A stretch of DNA of 35,783 nucleotides from Clostridia bacterium (GCA_910575405.1 CAJTER010000041.1:1-35783), one strand, 5' to 3'; positions 14,554-23,259 are shown, counted from the first letter of the stretch. A program made the numbers and translations. The notes: a model not told the origin generated them from the sequence alone.

Positions 14554-16176
14554 ATGGGTATTACAGTTGCAGACTGCCTGAAACTTCCTTCTCTGCGAAA
14601 TTGCAGGGTCCTTGCAGGGGAAAGAGGGCTGGGCAATATGGTCAACAATGTTTCTGTGCTGGAAGTATATGACATTTCCCTGTTTGATCTGGAGCCTACA
14701 GTCAACAGCGGAGACCTGACGCTGACGTCTTTTCAGGGAATTGCCGATGATTACGAGCTGCAATGCAGACATATTGAACAGATGCACAGTATCGGCGATG
14801 CGGCAGTCGTCCTTTATTATGTGGGGCTTTTTCTGAAAGAAATTCACCCTTCGCTCATCGAAACTGCCGACCGGCTAGGTTTTCCTCTGCTGGTAATGCC
14901 GGAAAAGCGGCTGGACTGCTTTTACCGGGAAGTCCTGTACGATGTTTACAAAGCGATTTTTTACGCCCGTAACAAAGAAAAGGATCTGATTAACAGTATT
15001 GCCGCTCTGTTTTCAAGGCTGCCGGAGGATCGAAAGAACGTACCTAATTTGCTCCGCCTCATCAGTGATTCTCTCAAATGCACGGTGCTCCTGTCGGATA
15101 CGGTTATGAACAATGTCTGTCTCTCCAAATGGCCTGCGTCCAACAATATTACGGCAGCCGATATCCACCGGCTTTATGAGGAAACAAGATCTGCGGACGA
15201 AAGCGACGTAGAGGCAGTTTGGCAGGGACGGAAACTCCGCATCTTCCGGCTACCCTTTACGGTCTTTGAATACCGCAACTTTTCCATCTACGCCATTGAT
15301 GAATCCGGAGCCCTGACCATAGACGATATGCACGATATCATTGAGCTGCTGGAGATTTTCTCAAAACTTTGGAATCTGGATGCTGACAACATTCTGGCTA
15401 ACTCGCTGATCCCCTCTATTTTGGAAGGTGATTCGGAAAAAATGCATCAGATTTCCGCCAGGCTCGGCATTGATATGCGCTCCATCAATACCTCTATCTT
15501 TCTGCGTCCTTCCTTTGAAGGAATGGAGCCCCAGGAAAAGCTTCGCCTCCAGAGGAATATGGTGCAGCAGATCAAAGCCTGTTCCGAAGATTGGGGCAAG
15601 ACGGTAATCGTGGACACTTACGAATCTCTCATTGTCGGCTTTATTATGTATTCCTCTGCTGCCAGCGCAGACAAAGAGTACATGCAGGATGTAATGAAAC
15701 ACCTGGATACTCGCTATGCAGACTACACGGTGGCCTTTTTTCCCTGCGACAACAAAGCGGAGGAAACCCGCAGAACGTACCTGCTGTACAGCGAAACCAT
15801 CCCCCTGGCCATCTGTATTTTTCCAAAGAAAAGGCTGTTTTCTTATGCCGATATCCTCTTTGCCCACCAATGTGAAACCGTGTGCCGGGAAAATGGTGAA
15901 GAGTTGCGCATTTGCTGCAATATTCTAAAGCCTCTTTTGGAAGATGGAGACAGCGAAGCGCTGTTTGAAACCCTCAGCGTTTTTTATCTGGACACGGATT
16001 GTGATGTGAAAGGTACAGCTGCCCAGCTTTATGTACATAGAAACACCATACAGTACCGCCTGTCCAAAATTCGTTCCATCACCAATTTCAGGACCGATGA
16101 TATTCTGTCCAATAATCTGATGTACCGAACCGTAGCCTGCTACCGGATACATCCGGAGTTGTTCAGGGATGTGTGA
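14554..16176 (+). CDS. PucR-family transcriptional regulator
   Basis: 540 residues, normal for the family. Residues 4-125 form the PucR ligand domain (VADCLKLPSLRNCRVLAGERGLGN motif), the middle has a GGDEF-like/CdaR region, and the C-terminus about 475-535 is the HTH_30 domain (DVKGTAAQLYVHRNTIQYRL). PucR proteins activate purine or hydantoin breakdown genes in response to a metabolite. Its divergence from the NCS1/M29/DUF917 operon, and the start of the AOR operon 370 bases downstream, make these its likely targets. ATG 14554 follows GGAGGTAAACTT. Confidence 0.92.
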   Translation: MGITVADCLKLPSLRNCRVLAGERGLGNMVNNVSVLEVYDISLFDLEPTVNSGDLTLTSFQGIADDYELQCRHIEQMHSIGDAAVVLYYVGLFLKEIHPSLIETADRLGFPLLVMPEKRLDCFYREVLYDVYKAIFYARNKEKDLINSIAALFSRLPEDRKNVPNLLRLISDSLKCTVLLSDTVMNNVCLSKWPASNNITAADIHRLYEETRSADESDVEAVWQGRKLRIFRLPFTVFEYRNFSIYAIDESGALTIDDMHDIIELLEIFSKLWNLDADNILANSLIPSILEGDSEKMHQISARLGIDMRSINTSIFLRPSFEGMEPQEKLRLQRNMVQQIKACSEDWGKTVIVDTYESLIVGFIMYSSAASADKEYMQDVMKHLDTRYADYTVAFFPCDNKAEETRRTYLLYSETIPLAICIFPKKRLFSYADILFAHQCETVCRENGEELRICCNILKPLLEDGDSEALFETLSVFYLDTDCDVKGTAAQLYVHRNTIQYRLSKIRSITNFRTDDILSNNLMYRTVACYRIHPELFRDV

Positions 16177-16240
16177 AGGCCCTTTTTCCGAAGACTCTTT
16201 TTTCCAGCAAATTAGTATAAAATTTAACATAAAATTTCAG

Positions 16241-16270
16241 TTGACAAAAACAGAATTTTCAGAGTAATAT
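16241..16270 (+). promoter_or_regulatory. Promoter of the aldehyde oxidoreductase operon
   Basis: TTGACA (16241-16246), 18-base spacer, TAATAT (16265-16270). Initiation near 16277 places the riboswitch candidate at the very 5' end of the RNA. Confidence 0.65.
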
Positions 16271-16285
16271 AGTAAGTGTTAAAAC

Positions 16286-16380
16286 AATCGAATAACTCCG
16301 ATTTTCGTATGACACCCTGTGCCGACGAAGACGTTAGGGTAGCGGGAGCGATCCTGCTGCCTGCCATTGTGCGAAGGAGG
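16286..16380 (+). promoter_or_regulatory. Candidate molybdenum/tungsten-cofactor (MOCO-type) riboswitch
   Basis: The leader folds into a multi-arm structure. P1 is CTCC (16296-16299, followed by G) with GGAG (16376-16379). A second arm is ACCCT...AGGGT enclosing TGCCGACGAAGACG. A third is AGCGGGA-GCGA-TCCTGCT with a GNRA loop. The ACTCCG start, CGAAGGAG end and GNRA-capped arm resemble the MOCO RNA motif, which binds molybdopterin- or tungstopterin-type cofactors. The downstream gene is a tungsten-pterin enzyme. The 3' P1 strand is also the 5' strand of the terminator at 16369-16418, so cofactor binding should block termination. Identification is by pattern memory, not a covariance search. 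Confidence 0.6.
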
Positions 16381-16418
16381 CCTGATTTTATGATCAAACC
16401 TGCCTGCGCACTTTTTTT
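16369..16418 (+). terminator. Conditional terminator of the riboswitch
   Basis: GTGCG-aAGGaGG (16369-16380) pairs with AACC-tGCCTg-CGCAC (to 16411), with inner GAT/ATC pairs, then seven T (16412-16418). It shares CGAAGGAG with aptamer stem P1, so the two structures exclude each other. Confidence 0.65.
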
Positions 16419-16548
16419 GTAGCAGTATCTGCGGGGATTCTTGCAGTACAGGAAATATGGATTTTAGCGATCCCGGGAGTATGCGGCGGTGCAAAGCTGG
16501 TAATCATAATCAGAGAGTGCATTTACATAAGGAAAGGTGGAGATAAAG

Positions 16549-18429
16549 ATGATTACCGATGCACGAATTCTATACGTAGATCTGGAAACAAAGACGACGG
16601 AAGTGAAAACTCTGGACGCGGAGACTTACAGAAAATACCCGGGAGGCTCTGCTCTGGGGATGTATCTGATGCTAAAGGAAATGGATCCGCATGTAGATCC
16701 CCTTTCGCCGGAAAATATACTGATTTTTTCCGTTTCGCCCCTGACCGGTATTGCCATCAGCGGACAGAGCCGCATGTGTGTAACTACCAAAAGTCCTTTG
16801 ACCGGCGCTGCTGGGGATTCTCAGGTGGGAGGATTTATTCCGGCCGCGCTGAAGGGAAACGGCTGGGACGCGATTGTGATAAAGGGTAAGGCCGAGGCTC
16901 CGGTTTATCTTTACATTGAAAAGGATCAGGCAGAGATTCGGGACGCTTCCAATGTGTGGGGCAAAATTACCGGTGATGCGGAAGATGCCATTGCAAAGGA
17001 TCTGGGACATGACAAATTCGAGATATCCGTTATAGGACCTGCCGGGGAAAATTTAATTCCCTATGCGGCTATCATGCACAGGCGCAGCAGAGCCAACGGA
17101 AGAAACGGAGTGGGCGCAGTCATGGGCTCCAAAAACCTGAAGGCTCTGGTGGTAAAAAAAGCGCCGCCTGTAGCGCCTCAGGATCCAGCGGGAATGAAGA
17201 CCCTGACATTAGATGTAAAGCAGCGAATGGCAGCCAATGAGACCATCGTGGATACGGCTCTCAACGGTTCAGCCGGCTGCGTAGATGGAATTGCTGCGGA
17301 AGGCTTCCTGCCGGCCTATAACTGGGAAAAGGGCACCATGGATGACTGGATCAAGACAGCTGGAACGACCATTACAAAGACCATTCTCAAAAAGCGGGAG
17401 ACCTGCTTTGGATGCGCCATCCGCTGTAAGGGCGTTGTAGAAATCCCGGGGAAAGTGGATCCGGAATACGGCGGCCCTGAGTACGAGACCTGCGCGACCT
17501 TTGGCTCCTACTGTGGAAATACGGATCTGGGCGAACTCTGCTATGCAAACCAGCTGTGCAATATGTACGGGCTGGATACCATTTCCTGCGGCGCGACAAT
17601 TGCCTGGGCAATGGATTGTTTTGAAAGAGGCATCCTGACAGAGAAGGATACAGACGGACTGGAGCTAAAATTTGGAAACGGCGCTGTCTTTGAAGAGCTG
17701 ATTCACAAGATCGTCAAAAAGGAAGAAGGAATCGGCGCCCTGCTGGCAAAGGGAAGCGCGGCGGCGGCAAAAGAACTGGGACCGGAAGCAGAAGATCTGG
17801 TAGTAGCCTGCAAGGGACAGGAATGGCCGGCTCACATGGTACAGTTCAAGACGAATCTGGCCCTCAATTACGCGGCAAATCCTTTTGGCGCTGACCATCA
17901 GTCCTGCGAACATGATCCGGCTCTCATGGCTCCGGACGACGACCAGAACTGGCTCTGGCCCAACATGCTGGAACACTTTGAAAAATGCGACCGCTACGGC
18001 CTTCTGGACGACAACAAGGCCAAATTCGCATATGCTACCCAGAAATTCTATGCCATGATGGACACACTATGCCTGTGCCAGTTTGCCTGGGGACCGGCAT
18101 GGCAGCTTTACGGCCCGCAGGAGCTGATAGAATTCTGCCGCTATGGCGTTGGCTGGGAAACTTCCATAGAAGAGCTGCAGGAAATCGGAGAACGCCGCAT
18201 CAACATGATGCGCCTCTTTAACCAAAAACTGGGCTTATCAAGAAAGGATGATACCCTTCCAAAGAAGGCCTTCCTGCCTATCGAATTTACAGAAGGTGAG
18301 ATCGCGCAGATTACACCGGAGCAGTTCGAGCAAACCCTGACCACATATTATCAATATGCGGGATGGGACCCGGAAACAGGAAACCCGACGCAGGAAACCA
18401 TCAAGCGGCTGGGGTTGGAATGGGTATAA
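16549..18429 (+). CDS. Tungsten-dependent aldehyde:ferredoxin oxidoreductase
   Basis: 626 residues from ATG 16549, 8 bases after AAGGTGG; GTG 16537 is an unlikely alternative inside the ribosome site. It oxidises aldehydes to carboxylic acids (or reduces acids) with ferredoxin, using a tungsten bis-pterin. Cluster ligands are C286-x2-C289-x3-C293 (CFGCAIRC) and C508 or C510 (DTLCLCQF), at nearly the same spacing as the Pyrococcus enzyme. RRSRANGRNGVGAVMGSKNL is the typical pterin/N-domain motif. A MoaD-like carrier follows by 9 bases. It probably clears or uses aldehydes from amino-acid fermentation. Confidence 0.93.
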   Translation: MITDARILYVDLETKTTEVKTLDAETYRKYPGGSALGMYLMLKEMDPHVDPLSPENILIFSVSPLTGIAISGQSRMCVTTKSPLTGAAGDSQVGGFIPAALKGNGWDAIVIKGKAEAPVYLYIEKDQAEIRDASNVWGKITGDAEDAIAKDLGHDKFEISVIGPAGENLIPYAAIMHRRSRANGRNGVGAVMGSKNLKALVVKKAPPVAPQDPAGMKTLTLDVKQRMAANETIVDTALNGSAGCVDGIAAEGFLPAYNWEKGTMDDWIKTAGTTITKTILKKRETCFGCAIRCKGVVEIPGKVDPEYGGPEYETCATFGSYCGNTDLGELCYANQLCNMYGLDTISCGATIAWAMDCFERGILTEKDTDGLELKFGNGAVFEELIHKIVKKEEGIGALLAKGSAAAAKELGPEAEDLVVACKGQEWPAHMVQFKTNLALNYAANPFGADHQSCEHDPALMAPDDDQNWLWPNMLEHFEKCDRYGLLDDNKAKFAYATQKFYAMMDTLCLCQFAWGPAWQLYGPQELIEFCRYGVGWETSIEELQEIGERRINMMRLFNQKLGLSRKDDTLPKKAFLPIEFTEGEIAQITPEQFEQTLTTYYQYAGWDPETGNPTQETIKRLGLEWV

Positions 18430-18438
18430 ACAACAATT

Positions 18439-18642
18439 ATGAATACAATCAACGTAACCATTAACAACAAGGATATGGAGCTGGAAGCGGGAACTACCGC
18501 TTCCCAGCTGATCAAGCAGAGGGGCATGCGCAAAGCCGCAGTCTGGATCAACGGACGGCAGCTGCTGCTGACTGAATATGAAACTTGTGAAATCAAAGAA
18601 GGCGATACCATTCGCCTTCTGCGGATTATGGCAGGGGGATGA
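18439..18642 (+). CDS. MoaD/ThiS-like sulfur carrier
   Basis: 67 residues, a ubiquitin-like fold ending in the required Gly-Gly (IMAGG). Such carriers, thiocarboxylated at that glycine, supply the dithiolene sulfurs of molybdopterin/tungstopterin, and AOR operons often carry a dedicated one. It starts 9 bases after the AOR stop and is closed off by a strong terminator. ThiS-type thiamine use cannot be excluded, but the context argues for tungsten cofactor. Confidence 0.85.
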   Translation: MNTINVTINNKDMELEAGTTASQLIKQRGMRKAAVWINGRQLLLTEYETCEIKEGDTIRLLRIMAGG

Positions 18643-18668
18643 ATCCTGAGCAGCGGCAGAACATACTG

Positions 18669-18694
18669 GAAGGGGCTTTGTCCCCTTCTTTTTT
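18669..18694 (+). terminator. Terminator of the AOR operon
   Basis: GAAGGGG (18669-18675) with CCCCTTC (18682-18688), 6-base loop, then six T. Confidence 0.85.
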
Positions 18695-18747
18695 GGTCAG
18701 GATACTGGTGCTTTAGTACGTCCTGTTGAAAATGAAGTTCAAAAATA

Positions 18748-18797
18748 GCTAAAATATGAATCTTTTCTTGCTAAAATAGGCAAAAACGGATAAAATA
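18748..18797 (+). repeat. Probable HipB operator repeats
   Basis: GCTAAAATA occurs at 18748-18756 and 18770-18778, and a variant GATAAAATA at 18789-18797. The spacing of 22 and 19 bases is about two helix turns, and the last two copies overlap the hipB promoter, as expected for autorepression. Confidence 0.5.
18768..18796 (+). promoter_or_regulatory. hipBA promoter giving a leaderless mRNA
   Basis: TTGCTA (18768-18773), 17-base spacer, TAAAAT (18791-18796). The hipB ATG is at 18804, 8 bases after the -10, where transcription would begin, and no ribosome site exists. Confidence 0.6.
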
Positions 18798-18803
18798 TTA
18801 TCT

Positions 18804-19100
18804 ATGAATAAAATGTTTTTACAATTAAAAACTCCATATGAAATCCAGCGGGAAATCGCGTCCCAGGCAAAGGAGCGGCGAAAAGCGCTGAAGCTTACAC
18901 AGAGCCGCCTCGCGGAGCGCTCGGGGGTGAGCCTGGGCTCTGTCAAACGGTTCGAGCAGAGCGGAGAAATATCTCTGGCCTCTCTTTTAAAAATCGCTCT
19001 GGTGCTGGACTGTCTGGGGGATTTTGAAGGGCTTTTCGTAAAGGCCGAATACAGCTCCATAGAGGAGGTAATTGATGAAAAACGCAGAGCAAATCGATAA
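18804..19100 (+). CDS. hipB: HipB-like helix-turn-helix antitoxin/repressor
   Basis: 98 residues with a Cro/CI-type HTH at about 22-75 (KERRKALKLTQSRLAERSGV SLGSVKRFE, read as two helices). HipB proteins bind their own promoter and hold the HipA kinase inactive. No ribosome site precedes ATG 18804; the transcript is probably leaderless, though M4 is possible. Its end overlaps hipA by 26 bases, which couples the two proteins. Confidence 0.85.
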   Translation: MNKMFLQLKTPYEIQREIASQAKERRKALKLTQSRLAERSGVSLGSVKRFEQSGEISLASLLKIALVLDCLGDFEGLFVKAEYSSIEEVIDEKRRANR

Positions 19101-20214
19101 AATCGACGTCTTTATGGGCGAGCGGCACGTGGGAACCCTGGCGGAGACAGCAAAAGGGCTGGCTGCGTTCCAGTACAGCGATGAATGGCTGGCAAAGGGA
19201 TTTGCTCTGAACCCCTTTTCCCTGCCCCTTGAAGGACGAGTATTTTTACCTGAATATATGCCCTTTGAAGGGCTATTTGGAGCTTTCGCCGATTCTCTTC
19301 CTGACGGCTGGGGCAGACTGCTGCTGGACAGGCACCTGCGGCAGCGCTTTCAGGTAAATGCAGAAGAAATCAGCAGCTTTTACCGGCTTACCTTTCTGTC
19401 CGATTCCGGTATGGGCGCACTATCCTATCAGCCCTCACAGGAATTTGAAGGATATACGCCGCCCTGCGATTATGATACCGTTGCGCTGGAATGCAGGAAG
19501 CTGCTGGAACAGGATTATACGGAGGATCTGGATACGCTTTTTCATTTGGGAGGCTCTTCTGGCGGGGCAAGGCCAAAAATACTGACTGAGATTGATGCGG
19601 AAAGCTGGATTATCAAATTCCCATCTTCTGATGACAAAGCGGATATTGGCCTGCAGGAATACGAATACAGCTTGTGCGCAAAGGCTTGCAGACTGGAAAT
19701 GAGTGAAACCCGGTTATTTCCCTCAAAAAAATGCACTGGATATTTTGGCACAAAGCGTTTTGACAGAAGGGTGGAAGGCGACAGAACACAAAGGATTCAC
19801 ATGGTATCGGTGAGTGGCCTGCTGGAAACATCACACCGCATCCCAAATCTGGATTATAACCAGCTGATGAGGCTTACGCTGCTTTTGACCGGTGATACTC
19901 AGGAAGTGGAAAAAATGTTCGATTTAATGTGCTTTAACGTATTTTCCCATAACCGGGATGATCACAGCAAGAATTTTTCCTTCCTGTACGATGAAGCAGA
20001 GGGGCGGTGGAAGCTGTCGCCGGCTTATGATCTGACCTACAGCAGCTCCATAGGGGGTGAACACGCGACTTCTGTAGACGGCGAAGGAAAGCGGCCGGGC
20101 ATGGAGCATATCCTGGCTGTGGCAAAGAAGGCAGGGCTGGCTCATAAAAAAGCGATAAAGCGGGCAGAAGAGATTCGGGAAATCGTGATGGAATGCCTGG
20201 GAACGTATCTGTAA
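19075..20214 (+). CDS. hipA: HipA-like serine/threonine kinase toxin
   Basis: 379 residues from ATG 19075, 6 bases after GGAGG. The family phosphorylates glutamyl- or other tRNA synthetases and causes dormancy. Features: N-subdomain ending DSLPDGWGRLLLDRHLR, glycine-rich loop GSSGGARPK, catalytic loop H292-N-R-D295-D-H-S-K-N300 and metal-binding D319 (AYDLTYS). All key residues are present, so it should be active. It is slightly shorter than E. coli HipA (440). A strong terminator follows. Confidence 0.88.
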   Translation: MKNAEQIDKIDVFMGERHVGTLAETAKGLAAFQYSDEWLAKGFALNPFSLPLEGRVFLPEYMPFEGLFGAFADSLPDGWGRLLLDRHLRQRFQVNAEEISSFYRLTFLSDSGMGALSYQPSQEFEGYTPPCDYDTVALECRKLLEQDYTEDLDTLFHLGGSSGGARPKILTEIDAESWIIKFPSSDDKADIGLQEYEYSLCAKACRLEMSETRLFPSKKCTGYFGTKRFDRRVEGDRTQRIHMVSVSGLLETSHRIPNLDYNQLMRLTLLLTGDTQEVEKMFDLMCFNVFSHNRDDHSKNFSFLYDEAEGRWKLSPAYDLTYSSSIGGEHATSVDGEGKRPGMEHILAVAKKAGLAHKKAIKRAEEIREIVMECLGTYL

Positions 20215-20249
20215 AAGAAAGAAAACCGCGCAAATCGTGCGGATTGGGA

Positions 20250-20293
20250 CAGAGGGGCAAAGCCTGCGCAGGGCTTGTCCCTCTGCCTTTTTT
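20250..20293 (+). terminator. hipBA terminator
   Basis: CAGAGGG-GCAAAGCC (20250 onward) with GGGCTT-GT-CCCTCTG (to 20285) and a T6 run at 20288-20293. Confidence 0.8.
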
Positions 20294-20312
20294 CTTCAGG
20301 CAGATCAAAAGA

Positions 20313-20333
20313 CCCGGCAGATCTTCCGCCGGG
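20313..20333 (-). terminator. Terminator of the APC permease gene
   Basis: CCCGGC (20313-20318) with GCCGGG (20328-20333); on the minus strand it is followed by TCTTTTG, 40 bases after the permease stop. Confidence 0.6.
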
Positions 20334-20372
20334 CCAAAACCCCTTGAAAAGGTAATATGCAGTTTTACGATT

Positions 20373-21719
20373 TTATGCAGAATGTTTGTCCTGATTCTCG
20401 TGGCATTCCTTCCAGTAACGTCCGCCTTTATATGCATATTTAAAGAACAGATAAGCTGGAATGGAGGTTGCGGCGAGGCCCAGACCTACGATCCAGTTGT
20501 CGGCAAATATGCTGGCTCCGTAGATAACAATAGGGAAGCACAGGTAGCCGATGTAAACCTTATTGTTCAGAGGAACTTTGTAAGCAAGCTCCATATCCGG
20601 CTGCTTGATCCGCAACTTGATGTTGGCGATAAACATCATGATAACCGGAACCGCATATAGAATCGAAGCAATTCCGACAAACTCAATAAAGCTTCCGGAC
20701 GTGCAGAGGATAATGCTGACAACGGACAAAATCATGATTGCCAGGTAAGGCGTCTTGTACTTTTTATGCTCAACAGAGAAAACCTTGAAGAACTGTCCCT
20801 TTGCGCTGAAGGAGGACATTACATGCGCATAAGCAGTGATATATTCGCAGAGAATCATCATACTTGCAAGGCTTCCTGCAGCAACGAATGCCCATCTGAG
20901 AGGCGCTCCGCCCAGAATTTCCCCGATGGTTACGAAAGAAAGAGGACCTTCGGAAGACCACTCTTCCCAGCGGCCTACAGCTGCCAGAGCAGGCATTACA
21001 TACAGAATGTACATAACGGAAATGATGGGAACTGCGATGATGATGGCCTTTGGCACCAGTTTTTCTCCGTGTTCAATTTCACCGGACATGGTGGAAATCG
21101 TTTCAAATCCCGTGTTAAACCAGATTCCAACTAACAGTCCCTGGCCTGCAGCTTCAAAGAAGGACATATCCTCGGGCATTAAAGGCTTTACCGGGCTGTA
21201 TTCAATGTTCATAAAGGATAGAACAATCAAAACCAGGAACGGAATAACACAGAGGAATGTAACGACGGTTGCCATATTACTGACGACTTTGATTCCAAAA
21301 ATATTGATAATTGCAAAAATAGCGATTAATACTGCGCAGATAAGCCAGTAAGCAAAGTCGGAAATCTCAACAGGCATGAGCATCTTGATATAGTTGGCGC
21401 TGAGTACAGCAAAGGTAGCAGGCTCTACAAATCCGGCAATCGTATAGCACCAGCCGCTGACAAAACCACATTTTTCACCGAGGCCCTCTTTTGCCCAGGT
21501 ATACATTCCGCCGTCTTCCGGGAATGCGGATGAAAGCTCAGCAGAAGAAAGACCGAATGGAATAGACCAGATAAAGGGGATAGCAATGAAGACGATCATG
21601 GTCATTCCAGGGCCGACAGAACCTACCAGGTCTTCGATTCCAAAGCCGCCGCCTGCAACAGTTACACAGATCATGGCAACCAGACCCATTACAGAAATCT
21701 TTGATTTTTTACTTGACAT
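20373..21719 (-). CDS. APC-superfamily amino acid permease
   Basis: 448 residues, about 12 membrane segments. The first helix carries AGGGFGIEDLVGSVGPG, the glycine-rich unwound substrate site of APC transporters, and the second contains PFGLSSAELSSAFPEDGG, matching the family signature. It takes up an amino acid or amine; the substrate is unknown. It is downstream of the saccharopine-dehydrogenase-like gene on the same strand but 216 bases away. A hairpin (GCAGCCT...AGGCTGC, 21766-21788) lies between them, so the two may be separately transcribed. ATG 21719 has a weak, distant GAGGAAAA site. Confidence 0.88.
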   Translation of the reverse strand: MSSKKSKISVMGLVAMICVTVAGGGFGIEDLVGSVGPGMTMIVFIAIPFIWSIPFGLSSAELSSAFPEDGGMYTWAKEGLGEKCGFVSGWCYTIAGFVEPATFAVLSANYIKMLMPVEISDFAYWLICAVLIAIFAIINIFGIKVVSNMATVVTFLCVIPFLVLIVLSFMNIEYSPVKPLMPEDMSFFEAAGQGLLVGIWFNTGFETISTMSGEIEHGEKLVPKAIIIAVPIISVMYILYVMPALAAVGRWEEWSSEGPLSFVTIGEILGGAPLRWAFVAAGSLASMMILCEYITAYAHVMSSFSAKGQFFKVFSVEHKKYKTPYLAIMILSVVSIILCTSGSFIEFVGIASILYAVPVIMMFIANIKLRIKQPDMELAYKVPLNNKVYIGYLCFPIVIYGASIFADNWIVGLGLAATSIPAYLFFKYAYKGGRYWKECHENQDKHSA

Positions 21720-21935
21720 AGTATCTTTTTTCCTCTTAATTCAACTTAATTTAATAAAACTTCAGAGCAGCCTAAGGAGCGTCAGGCTGCAATTTAATAA
21801 AATGGGATAACTGCACAATCAAGCCGCCGCCTGCAAAACCTGCGGGCAGCGGCAAAATTAAGAGCAGTTTGAAGTGTGTTGTCTGGTGAGAATCAGCCAG
21901 GCGGCACACCAAATGAAAAAGGGAGTGTCAATCTG

Positions 21936-23219
21936 CTATTTCAGCTGATCCAGCATAGCCTGCTCGTTGAGCATGTCTGCGTATTCGGAATCCATTTCCT
22001 TGATTCCAGCTGGGAATTCATATTTAGCCAGTCTTTCTACGAATGGATCTGGATCAAAGTGTTCTGGTCCCCATGCTCCAGCGTCTTTCCAGATGCCTTT
22101 TGCAATCAGTTCCATCATGATGACTGGACCTACTGCAGTCTGTGCTACTACAGAGTTTGTGGTGTACTTCTTGATGCAGTCCTGATTGTCTGCAATCTGA
22201 TACAGGTAGATGGATCTGTATTTTCCGTCTTTCCAGCCAGTTACCCATGTGCCTGCGCAGCCTTTTCCGGTCATGGTCATGGTTGCGTCTACTGGGCTTG
22301 GGATTACCTTACATACAAAGTCTCTTGGTGTGATTTCGCTGTCGCCAACCTTGATCTTGGTCTTCTTGTCGGACAGGCCGTATTCGAACAGTACCATCAG
22401 CTTCTTTCTGAAGTCAGCCGGTACGCCATACTTAAAGGTACATCTGTTGCAATCGATTTCTCTCGGTACCAGCAGTACTTCTTCGTGCTCTACGTTGATT
22501 ACTTCTACGTCGCCGATTCCGCCAGGGAAGTTAAAGATTTCAGGTTCGGAGAACTGTTCGGTACAGAACCAGTGTCCGTCCGGATGTTCTTCGTTCTTTT
22601 CCCAGATTACCGGTGGCTGCAGACATTCTTCGATGGTAGTCCATACGGAGAATCCAAAGTCGGAGTCTGTGTTTCCATAGTTGTCTCCGTCTCTTACGTT
22701 TACTTCATCGATCTTGTCGAACAGGTGCTTTTCTGCGTATTTTGCGAATACGTCAGCCATTCCAGGCTCTACGCCGGAACCGCATACTGCGATTTTGCCG
22801 GAAGCTTCCCATTCCTTCTGCTTTGCGAACTGGTAGTCGCCCAGCTTGATGTTGGCCAGCTCATATGGCTTTTCCGGATGCTCGGTGCCCAGTGTCATAG
22901 CGCAGTCCAGATATCCGATCTTTGCTTCCAGACAAGTGTCAAAGATGCACTCGTTCATTCTTGGATCGCAGGCGTTCATTGCAAAGTCAATGTCATGTTC
23001 CTTTACAACGGCTTTGATACTTTCCGGATCCATAGCGTTGATCTGTGCCGGTACGAACTTGCCGCCGCCGCAGATTTCATTTGCAACTTTCTTTGCACGT
23101 TCAACGTCATAGTCTGCTACTACTACTTTTTCTGCCCAGTCAGCCTCGGCTCCTCTTCTCTCAATAATTTTGGCAGCGGATGTACCTACGCCGCCTGCTC
23201 CAATGATCAGTAATTTCAT
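21936..23219 (-). CDS. Saccharopine dehydrogenase-family NAD(P)-dependent oxidoreductase
   Basis: 427 residues from ATG 23219, 5 bases after GGAGG. The N-terminal Rossmann motif is MKLLIIGAGGVGTSAAK, and the YDVERAKKVANEI part after the second strand is usual for the family, which includes saccharopine reductases and carboxynorspermidine synthase. The exact reaction is open; an amino-acid role fits the downstream permease. Codons are strongly biased to frequent ones (CGT, GTA, GAA) compared with neighbours, suggesting high expression. A perfect hairpin lies just before the ribosome site. Confidence 0.85.
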   Translation of the reverse strand: MKLLIIGAGGVGTSAAKIIERRGAEADWAEKVVVADYDVERAKKVANEICGGGKFVPAQINAMDPESIKAVVKEHDIDFAMNACDPRMNECIFDTCLEAKIGYLDCAMTLGTEHPEKPYELANIKLGDYQFAKQKEWEASGKIAVCGSGVEPGMADVFAKYAEKHLFDKIDEVNVRDGDNYGNTDSDFGFSVWTTIEECLQPPVIWEKNEEHPDGHWFCTEQFSEPEIFNFPGGIGDVEVINVEHEEVLLVPREIDCNRCTFKYGVPADFRKKLMVLFEYGLSDKKTKIKVGDSEITPRDFVCKVIPSPVDATMTMTGKGCAGTWVTGWKDGKYRSIYLYQIADNQDCIKKYTTNSVVAQTAVGPVIMMELIAKGIWKDAGAWGPEHFDPDPFVERLAKYEFPAGIKEMDSEYADMLNEQAMLDQLK

Positions 23220-23238
23220 TTCAACCTCCAAATAATGA

Positions 23239-23259
23239 TTTTAGATGATGACTCTAAAA
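23239..23259 (-). repeat. Inverted repeat before the saccharopine-dehydrogenase-like gene
   Basis: TTTTAGA (23239-23245) and TCTAAAA (23253-23259) with a 7-base loop, a few bases upstream of the GGAGG site. It could be an operator or an mRNA-stabilising hairpin. The rest of the 23220-23560 gap has no gene I can support; TTGACT on the minus strand near 23390 is a possible -35. Confidence 0.45.

Noticed and set aside
18748-18797. CRISPR-like short repeats
   Set aside because: Only nine bases long with no spacers; they fit an operator for HipB. No CRISPR array was seen in the window.
21876-23213. Long plus-strand ORF (445 aa)
   Set aside because: It is the antisense shadow of the saccharopine-dehydrogenase-like gene, Cys/Phe/Val-rich, with no ribosome site.
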